DNA from: Selenomonadaceae bacterium
GTDB lineage: Bacteria > Bacillota > Negativicutes > Selenomonadales > Selenomonadaceae
Direction of reading: 5' to 3'
Assembly: GCA_016286075.1 (NCBI GenBank)
Contig: JAEERZ010000022.1
Coordinates: 1-15,927 of the forward strand
DNA length: 15,927 bases
The notes beneath the pieces were generated by a model that saw only the letters and a program-made list of their open reading frames with translations, did no database searches and was not told where the DNA came from. This document shows positions 1 through 6,156 of the stretch, in pieces. A program made the translations under genes and the position numbers. Position 1 is the first letter of the stretch; each line of letters starts with the position of its first letter.

Positions 1-820
1 CGATAATTGCGCCCGTACGCTGTCCGTACATCGTATAACCCTTCGGCATACTGAACGCGAACATGATAAATATATTTTCGGGCAGTCCGCTGAATTGCTT
101 CATGAATTTCCGCGTTTCATTTTTCTCTCCGGCATAGTCGATATACGCGACGTCTACCAGAATACTGATTTTTTTAGTCCCCTGTTTCGCCTGCGCTTTG
201 CAAATATCCAGCACCTGTGCCCAATCTTCCTCAGAAAGACTGTATCCCGTCGGATTATGCGCCGGCGTATTGATGATAATCAACAAGGAATTTTGCTTTT
301 TGAGAAGGCTCTCGACTTTGTCGCGGAAATTATTGAGATTGAAATTCTGCTGCTCATCAAAGAGCTGATACGTGGCCAGCTTGCGGCCGCCTTCCCGGCA
401 GAGCGCGCTGTATGGTCCCCAGTACCAATCAGAGGTCAGTACCTCGTCCCCGATTTCGGAGTAATTCGCAATCGCATGATGCACTGCGCCTGTTCCGCCT
501 GCCGTGGCAACCGCCGCAACGTATCCGTCCGGCTGCTGGTCGGCAAAGGTCAAGCCGATAACCGCATTCAGGTAATCCGGCAAACCGATAATCGGCGCAT
601 AATCAATTACGTCCGTCATCGGCAAGGAACGAAACACTTTTTCCATCGTAGGAATGCAGGCAAGCTTTTCCTGTTCGTCAATGATGGCGCCAATCGTCGC
701 GTTGGTAACTTTTTCCGCGCCGTATTTCGCGGTCGCTTCCTTCGCCGCGGCGCTCGCCCCAAAAATCGCGTCGCTCAGATTCTTTCCAACGGCATGAGCC
801 GCCGCCATACTCGTCAGCAT
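1..820 (-). CDS. PLP-dependent aminotransferase, probably aromatic amino acid type (3' end outside window)
   Basis: This is the first 273 codons of a fold-type I, pyridoxal-phosphate-dependent aminotransferase; the rest lies left of the window. It would move an amino group between an amino acid and a 2-oxo acid in the cytoplasm. Visible family features: NTPAHNPTG around residue 189 (cofactor-ring Asn), LVDVAYIDYAG around 221-231 (Asp223 for the pyridine nitrogen, Tyr226), and FSMPKGYTMYGQRTGA with Lys260 as the likely Schiff-base lysine and Arg268 nearby. The ATG at 818-820 follows an AAAGGGG ribosome site. It lies 87 bp after lysC on the same strand with no convincing terminator between them, only AT-rich sequence with a weak TTGCAG/TAGAAC promoter candidate at 857-885, so cotranscription with lysC is possible. 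The overall style resembles enzymes annotated as aromatic aminotransferases in Firmicutes; substrate specificity cannot be read from the sequence. Confidence 0.85.
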   Translation of the reverse strand, partial: MLTSMAAAHAVGKNLSDAIFGASAAAKEATAKYGAEKVTNATIGAIIDEQEKLACIPTMEKVFRSLPMTDVIDYAPIIGLPDYLNAVIGLTFADQQPDGYVAAVATAGGTGAVHHAIANYSEIGDEVLTSDWYWGPYSALCREGGRKLATYQLFDEQQNFNLNNFRDKVESLLKKQNSLLIIINTPAHNPTGYSLSEEDWAQVLDICKAQAKQGTKKISILVDVAYIDYAGEKNETRKFMKQFSGLPENIFIMFAFSMPKGYTMYGQRTGAII

Positions 821-907
821 TTTGAAGACCCCTTTGCATCAAAAATAATAGTTATAGTTCTATTGTTATTCTATTTGTCCTGCAATATTTGAAATGTATA
901 CAATATA

Positions 908-1405
908 TTATTTATCCTCGTTTTTCGGGAAAAATTCGTTATGAATCGCATTGACGGCATCTTTTATGGAAGAAGTTTTCACCAAACAGGAGATACTGAT
1001 CTCGGAAGTGCTGATTACGTCGATATTGATGTCCGCCTCGGCCAAGGCCCCGAACATCCTTGCGGCAATACCAGGATTGCCGAGCATACCGACGCCCACA
1101 ATGGAGACTTTCGCGACGTCATCCTCAACAAGAACCGCAATCGCGTTCAAATTGTTCGCAACCTGATCGACAATCGGACGCGCCCTTGAAAGATCGTCCG
1201 CGGCAATCGTGAAGACCATATCCGTAACATTTTTCTCAATGTTGCGGATACTTTGGACAATCATATCCACCACGATATGCGCCTCAGCCAGCGTCGAAAA
1301 AATCTGATGGGCGATTCCCGGCTTGTTGGGAATGCCGAGCACCGCTATCTTGACGACTTTTTCATCATGCGCCACGCCTCGAATAACAAATTCTTTTTCT
1401 TCCAT
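908..1405 (-). CDS. lysC: internal in-frame start in lysC: predicted aspartokinase beta subunit
   Basis: Within lysC an ATG at 1403-1405 (codon 248, peptide MEEKEFVIRGVAHDEK) is preceded at 8 bases by AGGGAGG (1414-1420), as good a ribosome site as the gene's own. It is in frame and would yield a 165-residue protein containing only the two ACT regulatory domains. In Bacillus subtilis the lysC gene is known to make such a beta subunit (about 163 residues) by internal initiation, and the active enzyme is an alpha2-beta2 tetramer. That this start is used here is inferred from position, spacing and analogy. Alternatively the purine-rich stretch could simply encode its REAYTMEEKE residues. Confidence 0.7.
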   Translation of the reverse strand: MEEKEFVIRGVAHDEKVVKIAVLGIPNKPGIAHQIFSTLAEAHIVVDMIVQSIRNIEKNVTDMVFTIAADDLSRARPIVDQVANNLNAIAVLVEDDVAKVSIVGVGMLGNPGIAARMFGALAEADINIDVISTSEISISCLVKTSSIKDAVNAIHNEFFPKNEDK

Positions 1406-2146
1406 CGTATATGCCTCCCTAATCATCGTGCCAGGTTTTGTCGTAAACGTCGAACGTACATGGATGGGTATATTGAAATGCTTGCCCATCTCAACCGAAC
1501 GCGGCTGCATGACGCCTGCGCCGAGACGCGCCATTTCAAGCATTTCATCATAAGTGATTTCCTTCATTCGGCGTGCATCCGGAGCAATACGCGGATCAGC
1601 CGAATAAATGCCGTCCACATCCGTATAGATTTCGCAGCTGTCTGCCTTCAGCGCGCCGGCAAGCGCAACCGCCGAAGTATCCGAGCCGCCGCGTCCCAAA
1701 GTAACCGGGTCGCCCAATATGTCAACGCCTTGGAAGCCGGCCACTATGACAATATTTCCGTTTTTAAGTTCGTCTTTCACACGTTGGGGCTGGATATCAA
1801 GGATTTTTCCCTTCGTATGAACAGAATTTGTATGCATACCCGCCTGGGCGCCGGTCAGAGAAACCGCCTTCTGCCCCAAACTGCGAAACGCCATCGTCAA
1901 CAACGCGATAGAAACCTGCTCACCGGTAGTGAGCAGCATATCCATTTCCCGCTCAAAACGATACGGATCGTCGTCGATTTGTTTTGCCAGCGCGATTAAA
2001 TCGTCCGTCGTATCCCCCATTGCCGATACGACCATAACAATCTGGTCGTTCGGCTCCTTTTCGGCCAAGATTCGTTTTGCCACGGCAATTATTTTTTCCG
2101 CGCTTCCGACCGAACTGCCGCCGAACTTTTTCACAATCAGGCTCAT
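908..2146 (-). CDS. lysC: aspartokinase with two C-terminal ACT domains (alpha subunit)
   Basis: This enzyme phosphorylates L-aspartate to 4-aspartyl phosphate, the first step to lysine, threonine, methionine and diaminopimelate. The 412-residue protein has the amino acid kinase domain first (KFGGSSVGS at residues 7-15, LTTGEQVS near 90, GRGGSDTSA, YTDVDGIYSADPRI), then two ACT domains (about 265-335 and 345-405) with VxxMIVQSI and DINIDVISTSEISISCLV segments typical of feedback-regulated enzymes. I chose the ATG at 2146 because AGGAGG lies 6 bases before it and the protein begins at the conserved MSLIVKKFGGSS; an upstream ATG at 2197 would add 17 unconserved residues. A consensus promoter (2244-2272) lies about 100 bp upstream. 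The length and the internal start at codon 248 match Bacillus subtilis aspartokinase II, which is built from overlapping alpha and beta products. No lysine riboswitch fits in the short leader. Confidence 0.96.
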   Translation of the reverse strand: MSLIVKKFGGSSVGSAEKIIAVAKRILAEKEPNDQIVMVVSAMGDTTDDLIALAKQIDDDPYRFEREMDMLLTTGEQVSIALLTMAFRSLGQKAVSLTGAQAGMHTNSVHTKGKILDIQPQRVKDELKNGNIVIVAGFQGVDILGDPVTLGRGGSDTSAVALAGALKADSCEIYTDVDGIYSADPRIAPDARRMKEITYDEMLEMARLGAGVMQPRSVEMGKHFNIPIHVRSTFTTKPGTMIREAYTMEEKEFVIRGVAHDEKVVKIAVLGIPNKPGIAHQIFSTLAEAHIVVDMIVQSIRNIEKNVTDMVFTIAADDLSRARPIVDQVANNLNAIAVLVEDDVAKVSIVGVGMLGNPGIAARMFGALAEADINIDVISTSEISISCLVKTSSIKDAVNAIHNEFFPKNEDK

Positions 2147-2243
2147 ATCGTTCCTCCTATAGAAACTAATTTTTAAGCGAATGATTTCCTTCCACAAAAG
2201 ACATTTATTTCATCCGCTCTTTGTTTTTCACAAATTTCGCTCC

Positions 2244-2272
2244 ATTATACAATGATTTTTTATGTTTGTCCA
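2244..2272 (-). promoter_or_regulatory. sigma-A promoter of lysC
   Basis: Read on the minus strand: -35 TGGACA (2267-2272), a 17-bp spacer, and -10 TATAAT (2244-2249). Transcription should begin near 2237, giving a leader of about 90 bases to the lysC start. It uses the same TGGACA-17-TATAAT layout as the neighbouring tRNA-Arg promoter. Confidence 0.85.
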
Positions 2273-2318
2273 CTGCGGAACCGCCGTCTCAACATGTATA
2301 CAAGAATATTTCGACCGT

Positions 2319-2349
2319 AAAAAAAGACGCCGTTGAAAACAACAGCGTC
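2319..2349 (-). terminator. Rho-independent terminator after tRNA-Arg
   Basis: On the minus strand GACGCTGTTG, loop TTTT, CAACGGCGTC forms a 10-bp stem followed by seven T. The one non-Watson-Crick pair is a G-U wobble in the minus-strand RNA but would be an A-C mismatch on plus, which fixes the orientation. It lies 14 bp after the tRNA 3' end and before the lysC promoter, so it ends the tRNA transcript. Confidence 0.93.
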
Positions 2350-2362
2350 AGAAATCACGATA

Positions 2363-2437
2363 TGGTGCGCTCGGCGGGAGTCGAACCCACGCTTTCAGCT
2401 CCGGAGGCTAACGTCCTATCCACTGGACTACGAGCGC
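2363..2437 (-). tRNA. tRNA-Arg, anticodon CCG
   Basis: This 75-base gene folds as a full cloverleaf on the minus strand. The acceptor stem is GCGCTCG pairing with CGAGCGC; the D stem is GTCC/GGAC; the anticodon stem TTAGC/GCTGA holds the loop CTCCGGA with anticodon CCG, which reads the arginine codon CGG. The T arm contains GTTCGACTC, and the 3' CCA is encoded in the DNA. The gene stands alone as a single-tRNA transcription unit with its own promoter (2467-2495) and terminator (2319-2349), between gatB and lysC. All stems pair well, so it should be functional. Confidence 0.97.
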
Positions 2438-2466
2438 AATACTTGTCTGTGCATCAAGCGGAGATA

Positions 2467-2495
2467 ATTATAGCATGAAACAATTGGTTTGTCCA
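2467..2495 (-). promoter_or_regulatory. sigma-A promoter of tRNA-Arg(CCG)
   Basis: On the minus strand: -35 TGGACA (2490-2495), a 17-bp spacer, -10 TATAAT (2467-2472). Transcription would start near 2460, about 23 bases before the mature tRNA 5' end, leaving a short leader for RNase P. The mobile-element-like repeat ends 16 bp upstream of the -35. Confidence 0.88.
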
Positions 2496-2514
2496 ACTTC
2501 CGCGTTAAAACTAA

Positions 2515-2674
2515 GGAAACACTGAATAAGTCAATTTATGACCTTGCCGAGGGATTTTTTCGTCAGGCAAGGAAGATGGCGCGACGGCGTAGCATCGCTA
2601 CGTCGAACGCCATCTGACACAGCATGACGGGAAAAGACCCGGCAAAGGCGTAAAGGGACTTGTTCAGTGTTTCC
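2515..2674. mobile_element. MITE-like element 1, 160 bp, flanked by CTAA
   Basis: This non-coding block begins and ends with an 18-bp inverted repeat: GGAAACACTGAATAAGTC at 2515-2532 and the reverse complement of GGAAACACTGAACAAGTC at 2657-2674, 17 of 18 identical. Direct CTAA repeats flank it (2511-2514 and 2675-2678), fitting a 4-bp target duplication. Inside are a ccttgcc/ggcaagg hairpin (2542-2572) and a stronger one (2575-2614) with gatggcg/cgccatc arms enclosing CGTAGC-atc-GCTACG. It has no reading frame of its own and sits just after the gatB stop, upstream of the tRNA-Arg promoter. The GGAA...GAATAAG ends and CTAA site resemble the IS5 family as I remember it, so it may be a non-autonomous relative. 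A chromosomal intergenic repeat of the REP/ERIC kind is an alternative. Confidence 0.8.
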
Positions 2675-2680
2675 CTAAGG

Positions 2681-4123
2681 TCACTGGCTCAATTTTTGCG
2701 CCAAGAGCTGATTGACAAGCTGCGGATTCGCCTTTCCTTTCGTCTGTTTCATGATCTGACCGACCAAAGCGCCGATGGCTTTTTTGTTGCCTGACTGATA
2801 GTCGGCCACAGGCTTCGGGTTCGCCGCAATCACGCTGTCGACGATACCCTCCAGCTCCTTCGTGTCCGTAATCTGCACCAGGCCCTTGTCCTGAATGATT
2901 TTTTCCGGGTCGTCCTTCGATTCCCACATCGTCTTGAAGACTTCCTTGCCGATCTTCGAGGAAATCGTGCCCTTTTCGATCAGTTGGATCATCTTACCAA
3001 GGCGCTTCGCGTCCACCGGGGAATCCTTAATGTCCTTGCCTTCCTGATTCAGGTTCTTCGACAAATCTCCCATAATCCAGTTTGCGCCAAGCTTGGGATC
3101 GGCACCTTCCGCCACCACAGCGTCGAAATACTCCGCCATGGCCCGGGACGAAGTGATGATGCCCGCGTCGTAAGATGAGAGCCCGAACTCCTTTTCCAAC
3201 CGTGCCTGACGAGCATCAGGCAATTCGGGCAGACCGTCGCGGTAGGCTTGTATTTCCTCATCCGTCGTGATAATCGGCACGAGGTCCGGCTCCGGCATAT
3301 AGCGGTAGTCCTGCGCGGTCTCTTTCGTGCGCATCGACAGCGTCACACCCCGATTCGGGTCCCATGTGCGGGTCTCCTGCACGATATGACCGCCGTCCTC
3401 GAGGATTTCCTCCTGCCGCTCGATTTCATAAGTCAGGGCGTCCTCCACGGCCTTGAAGGAATTGATGTTCTTCATCTCCGCTTTCGTACCCAGCGCATCC
3501 GTCCCCGCGGGACGCAGCGAGATATTTAAGTCGGCGCGGAGATTGCCCTCCTCCATCCGGCAATTCGAGACGTCGATATACTCGAGAATCGACTTGATTT
3601 TCTCCATATAGGCGCGCGCTTCCTGCGGCGTCGACATATCCGGCTCCGAGACGATCTCGATCAGCGGCACGCCGGTCCGGTTGTAGTCGACATTCGATGC
3701 CGAGGAGTCCTTGATCGTCGTGCCAGAATGCACGAGCTTGCCCGCGTCCTCCTCCATGTGAATGCGCGTGATGCGAATCCGCTTCTTGCCCTGCTCCGTC
3801 TCGATATCCACATAGCCGTGCTCGGCAATCGGCAGATCGTACTGCGAAGTCTGGAAGTTCTTCGGCAGGTCGGGATAATAATAATTCTTGCGGTCGAATT
3901 TGCTGAACTTGTTGATAGTGCAGTTCAGCGCGATGCCCGCCTTGATGGCGAACTCCACGACGCGGCGGTTGACGACGGGCAGCACTCCCGGAAGCCCGAG
4001 GCATATCGGACAAACGTGCGTGTTCTGCTCGGCACCGAAGGTCGTCGCGCACCCGCAGAAGATTTTCGTATTCGTCTTCAATTCGCTGTGGATTTCCAGT
4101 CCGATGACAGCTTCGTACTTCAT
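2681..4123 (-). CDS. gatB: Asp-tRNA(Asn)/Glu-tRNA(Gln) amidotransferase subunit B
   Basis: GatB binds the misacylated Glu-tRNA(Gln) or Asp-tRNA(Asn), activates the side chain with ATP, and receives ammonia from GatA to complete Gln-tRNA or Asn-tRNA. The 480-residue protein has the usual length. It starts with YEAVIGLEIHSELKTNTKIF, has a Cys23-x-Cys25...Cys38-xx-Cys41 zinc site, and the conserved segments FDRKNYYYPDLPKNFQTSQ and IHMEEDAGK. SNVDYNRTGVPLIEIVSEPD and RMEEGNLRADLNIS follow, then the helical and YqeY-like tail (about 330-480) that holds tRNA. The ATG at 4121-4123 overlaps the gatA stop as ATGA, showing translational coupling, with GGAGG 7 bases before it. It is the last gene of gatC-gatA-gatB, and repeat element 1 begins just after its TGA, so that repeat lies in the operon's 3' end. 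Confidence 0.98.
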   Translation of the reverse strand: MKYEAVIGLEIHSELKTNTKIFCGCATTFGAEQNTHVCPICLGLPGVLPVVNRRVVEFAIKAGIALNCTINKFSKFDRKNYYYPDLPKNFQTSQYDLPIAEHGYVDIETEQGKKRIRITRIHMEEDAGKLVHSGTTIKDSSASNVDYNRTGVPLIEIVSEPDMSTPQEARAYMEKIKSILEYIDVSNCRMEEGNLRADLNISLRPAGTDALGTKAEMKNINSFKAVEDALTYEIERQEEILEDGGHIVQETRTWDPNRGVTLSMRTKETAQDYRYMPEPDLVPIITTDEEIQAYRDGLPELPDARQARLEKEFGLSSYDAGIITSSRAMAEYFDAVVAEGADPKLGANWIMGDLSKNLNQEGKDIKDSPVDAKRLGKMIQLIEKGTISSKIGKEVFKTMWESKDDPEKIIQDKGLVQITDTKELEGIVDSVIAANPKPVADYQSGNKKAIGALVGQIMKQTKGKANPQLVNQLLAQKLSQ

Positions 4124-5589
4124 GCCTTCGCCTCCGTTTCCGCCATTTCCTTATAGAAGGACTGGCTCTGCTCATAGGTGTACGCCGCGCGCAGGACCGT
4201 CATTTCGTCCAGCGGCTTCCCGATTATCTGAAGCCCGATGGGAAGCTTTTCGCGGCTGTACCCGCAGGGAACGGAGATGCCGGGAAGCCCGGCGAGATTC
4301 AGCGGAACCGTGTAAATATCCTGCAAATACATCTTCAGCGGATCGCTGGTCATTTCCCCGATTTTATAAGCCGGCGTCGGCGCAGTCGGCGTTACGATAA
4401 CGTCTACGTTTTCGAAAGCTTTATCGTAATCCTCTTTGATCAGCCGTCGCACTTTCAGCGCTTTCAGATAATAGGCGTCGTAATATCCGGCGGAAAGCGC
4501 GTAGTTACCGATCAAAATCCGGCGCTTGACCTCTTCGCCGAACTTTTCGCTGCGCGTCTTCGTCATCATCTCCACCACGTCGGCACCGTCCACCCGCGCG
4601 CCGTAGCTGACGCCATCATAGCGCTCCAGATTCGTCGCCGCCTCTGCCGGAGCAATCAGATAGTAGACGGAAATCGCATATTCCGTATGGGGCAGCGAAA
4701 TCTCCCGCACGTCCGCGCCCATCGCCTTGAACTGCTCAATCGCGCCGCGAACGGCCTGCTCGACCTCCGCATCCATACCCTTGACGAAGAATTCCTTCGG
4801 GATGCCAATTTTCAGTCCCTTGACGTCCTGCACCAGCGCTTTCGTGTAATCAGGCACCTCCGATGCGCTGGACGTAGAATCGTACCCGTCATGACCGGCA
4901 ATCAACTGCAAAAGATGGGCGCAGTCGGTCACATCCCGCGTCAACGGCCCAATCTGGTCCAAAGACGATGCGAACGCCACAAGGCCGTAACGGGAAACGC
5001 GCCCATAGGTCGGCTTCATGCCGACGACGCCGCAGAACGACGCCGGCTGTCGAATCGATCCGCCGGTATCGGACCCCAAAGCCCAAATCGCGCTGCCCGA
5101 CGCCACCGCCGCAGCGCTGCCGCCGGAGCTGCCCCCCGGCACGCACTGAACGTTCCACGGATTGTGCGTCGGATAAAACGCGGAGTTTTCCGTCGATCCC
5201 CCCATCGCGAACTCGTCCATATTGACCTTGCCGAGCACCACCGGCTGGACTTTCTCCAGATGCTCCATGACCGTCGCGTTATACGGCGGCACGAAATTTT
5301 CCAGCATCTTGGACGCGCAGGTCGTCTTGACGCCCTTTGTGCAGATATTGTCCTTGATCGCTCCCGGGATACCCTCGAAATAGGCGATTTCCTCCCCCCG
5401 AGCGATTTTCTCGTCTACGGCGGCGGCCTGACTCAGCGCCGCATCCCGCGTCTCAGTTATATACGCGTGAATTTTGTCTTCCGTCTCGTCCATCCGCGCC
5501 AGAACGTCCTTCGTCAGCTCCACCGAAGAAATCTTTTTCTTGGCCAGCATTTCATGCAGCTCATGCGCGGGCTTGTTGTATAATTTCAC
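4120..5589 (-). CDS. gatA: Asp-tRNA(Asn)/Glu-tRNA(Gln) amidotransferase subunit A
   Basis: GatA is the amidase-signature glutaminase that frees ammonia from glutamine and passes it to GatB. The 489-residue protein shows the Ser-cisSer-Lys triad: Lys79 in GIPGAIKDN, Ser154 in PGGSSGGSAAAVASG and Ser178 in GSDTGGSIRQPASFCG. These are shifted by two from my recollection of Staphylococcus GatA numbering. The start codon is GTG (5587-5589), placed 6 bases after a GGGGAGGG ribosome site; no better in-frame ATG lies upstream. The 3' end overlaps gatB by 4 bp. In related genomes gatC and gatA are usually nearly contiguous. Here 178 bp separate them and almost all of that is MITE-like element 2, so the ribosome site lies between the repeat and the gene. 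Confidence 0.98.
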   Translation of the reverse strand: MKLYNKPAHELHEMLAKKKISSVELTKDVLARMDETEDKIHAYITETRDAALSQAAAVDEKIARGEEIAYFEGIPGAIKDNICTKGVKTTCASKMLENFVPPYNATVMEHLEKVQPVVLGKVNMDEFAMGGSTENSAFYPTHNPWNVQCVPGGSSGGSAAAVASGSAIWALGSDTGGSIRQPASFCGVVGMKPTYGRVSRYGLVAFASSLDQIGPLTRDVTDCAHLLQLIAGHDGYDSTSSASEVPDYTKALVQDVKGLKIGIPKEFFVKGMDAEVEQAVRGAIEQFKAMGADVREISLPHTEYAISVYYLIAPAEAATNLERYDGVSYGARVDGADVVEMMTKTRSEKFGEEVKRRILIGNYALSAGYYDAYYLKALKVRRLIKEDYDKAFENVDVIVTPTAPTPAYKIGEMTSDPLKMYLQDIYTVPLNLAGLPGISVPCGYSREKLPIGLQIIGKPLDEMTVLRAAYTYEQSQSFYKEMAETEAKA

Positions 5590-5606
5590 GGCCTACCCTC
5601 CCCTAA

Positions 5607-5760
5607 GTAACTGTCAAAAAACAACTTACTTATCTGACTTGTCTAAATTCCCGTGTACTTCGTTGTCGTCGGTCGCCGTAGCGCCGCTACGACTCCCTCC
5701 TCCGCCTCGCGCACGAAAATTTATCCTGCGCCATTTGGGCAAGTTATTTTCTTCCAGTTC
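5607..5760. mobile_element. MITE-like element 2, 154 bp, between gatC and gatA
   Basis: This is a non-coding block with imperfect terminal inverted repeats. The left end is GTAACTGTCAAAAAACAACTT (5607-5627, written without its last base: GTAACTGTCAAAAAACAACT); the right end reads GAACTGGAAGAAAATAACTT in reverse complement (5741-5760). After one 1-base gap, 15 of the last 19 positions agree. CTAA flanks both sides (5603-5606 and 5761-5764), like element 1. The centre holds CGTAGC-gcc-GCTACG (5677-5691), the same hairpin core with a different 3-base loop. It carries no plausible reading frame. The insertion lies between the gatC TGA and the gatA ribosome site without damaging either. The ends differ from element 1, so it belongs to another repeat family. 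Confidence 0.72.
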
Positions 5761-5767
5761 CTAAATC

Positions 5768-6061
5768 TCAGTCTTCTAAAATCTTCGGCACCTTGAAATA
5801 CCCGTCCTCTTTGAGCGGCGCGTTGGAGAGCGCTAACTCGCGGTCGAGAGACGGACGCACCTCGTCTTCCCGGAACACATTGTGAATCGGAAGGACATGG
5901 GCCAACGGCTCCACGTCGTCCGTCGGCAGCGCCGCAAGATTATCCACATACTGCAGAAAAGCGTCGAGCTGCCCGAGATACTTCTCCTTATCCTGCTCTG
6001 CCACCTCCAGCCGTGACAGCACCGCGACCATATCCAAATCCTGCTGTGTAACTTTCGCCAT
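5768..6061 (-). CDS. gatC: Asp-tRNA(Asn)/Glu-tRNA(Gln) amidotransferase subunit C
   Basis: GatC is the small subunit that wraps around and stabilises the GatA-GatB pair in the tRNA-dependent amidotransferase. The 97-residue length is typical. The N-terminal half has the family pattern of a helical region (VAVLSRLEVAEQDKEKYLGQL, then a YVDNLAALPTDDVEP turn). The C-terminal half has LPIHNVFREDEVRPSLDRE and ends in EDGYFKVPKILED, close to the standard GYFKVPKVLE end. The ATG at 6059-6061 follows an AGGATGGTGAT site. It is first in gatC-gatA-gatB and follows pcrA by 95 bp on the same strand. A TATAAT (6110-6115) in that gap may give it its own promoter. Confidence 0.96.
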   Translation of the reverse strand: MAKVTQQDLDMVAVLSRLEVAEQDKEKYLGQLDAFLQYVDNLAALPTDDVEPLAHVLPIHNVFREDEVRPSLDRELALSNAPLKEDGYFKVPKILED

Positions 6062-6109
6062 CGTATATCACCATCCTATGAATTTTTCTTCTTTGCCATA
6101 AACGAAATT

Positions 6110-6138
6110 ATTATATCATATCTACGTTTCAAAACCCA
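6110..6138 (-). promoter_or_regulatory. possible promoter for gatCAB
   Basis: The AT-rich gap between pcrA and gatC contains a perfect -10 TATAAT on the minus strand (6110-6115). No good -35 is found at 15-18 bp spacing, so this is a weak call; the operon may instead be read through from pcrA. Confidence 0.35.
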
Positions 6139-6156
6139 TATAGTCTTTAAAGTTTA

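Noticed and set aside
95..892. Long plus-strand reading frames opposite the aminotransferase, pcrA and pyrophosphatase genes (for example 95-892, 7132-8361, 8791-10068)
   Set aside because: They mirror well-conserved minus-strand genes, lack ribosome sites and have arginine/histidine-rich non-family sequences typical of antisense shadows.
821..907. Terminator between lysC and the aminotransferase
   Set aside because: Only a weak A/T-rich fold is present, without a GC stem.
2147..2243. Lysine riboswitch before lysC
   Set aside because: The promoter leaves a leader of only about 90 bases, too short for the roughly 170-base lysine aptamer, and no terminator/antiterminator pair is visible.
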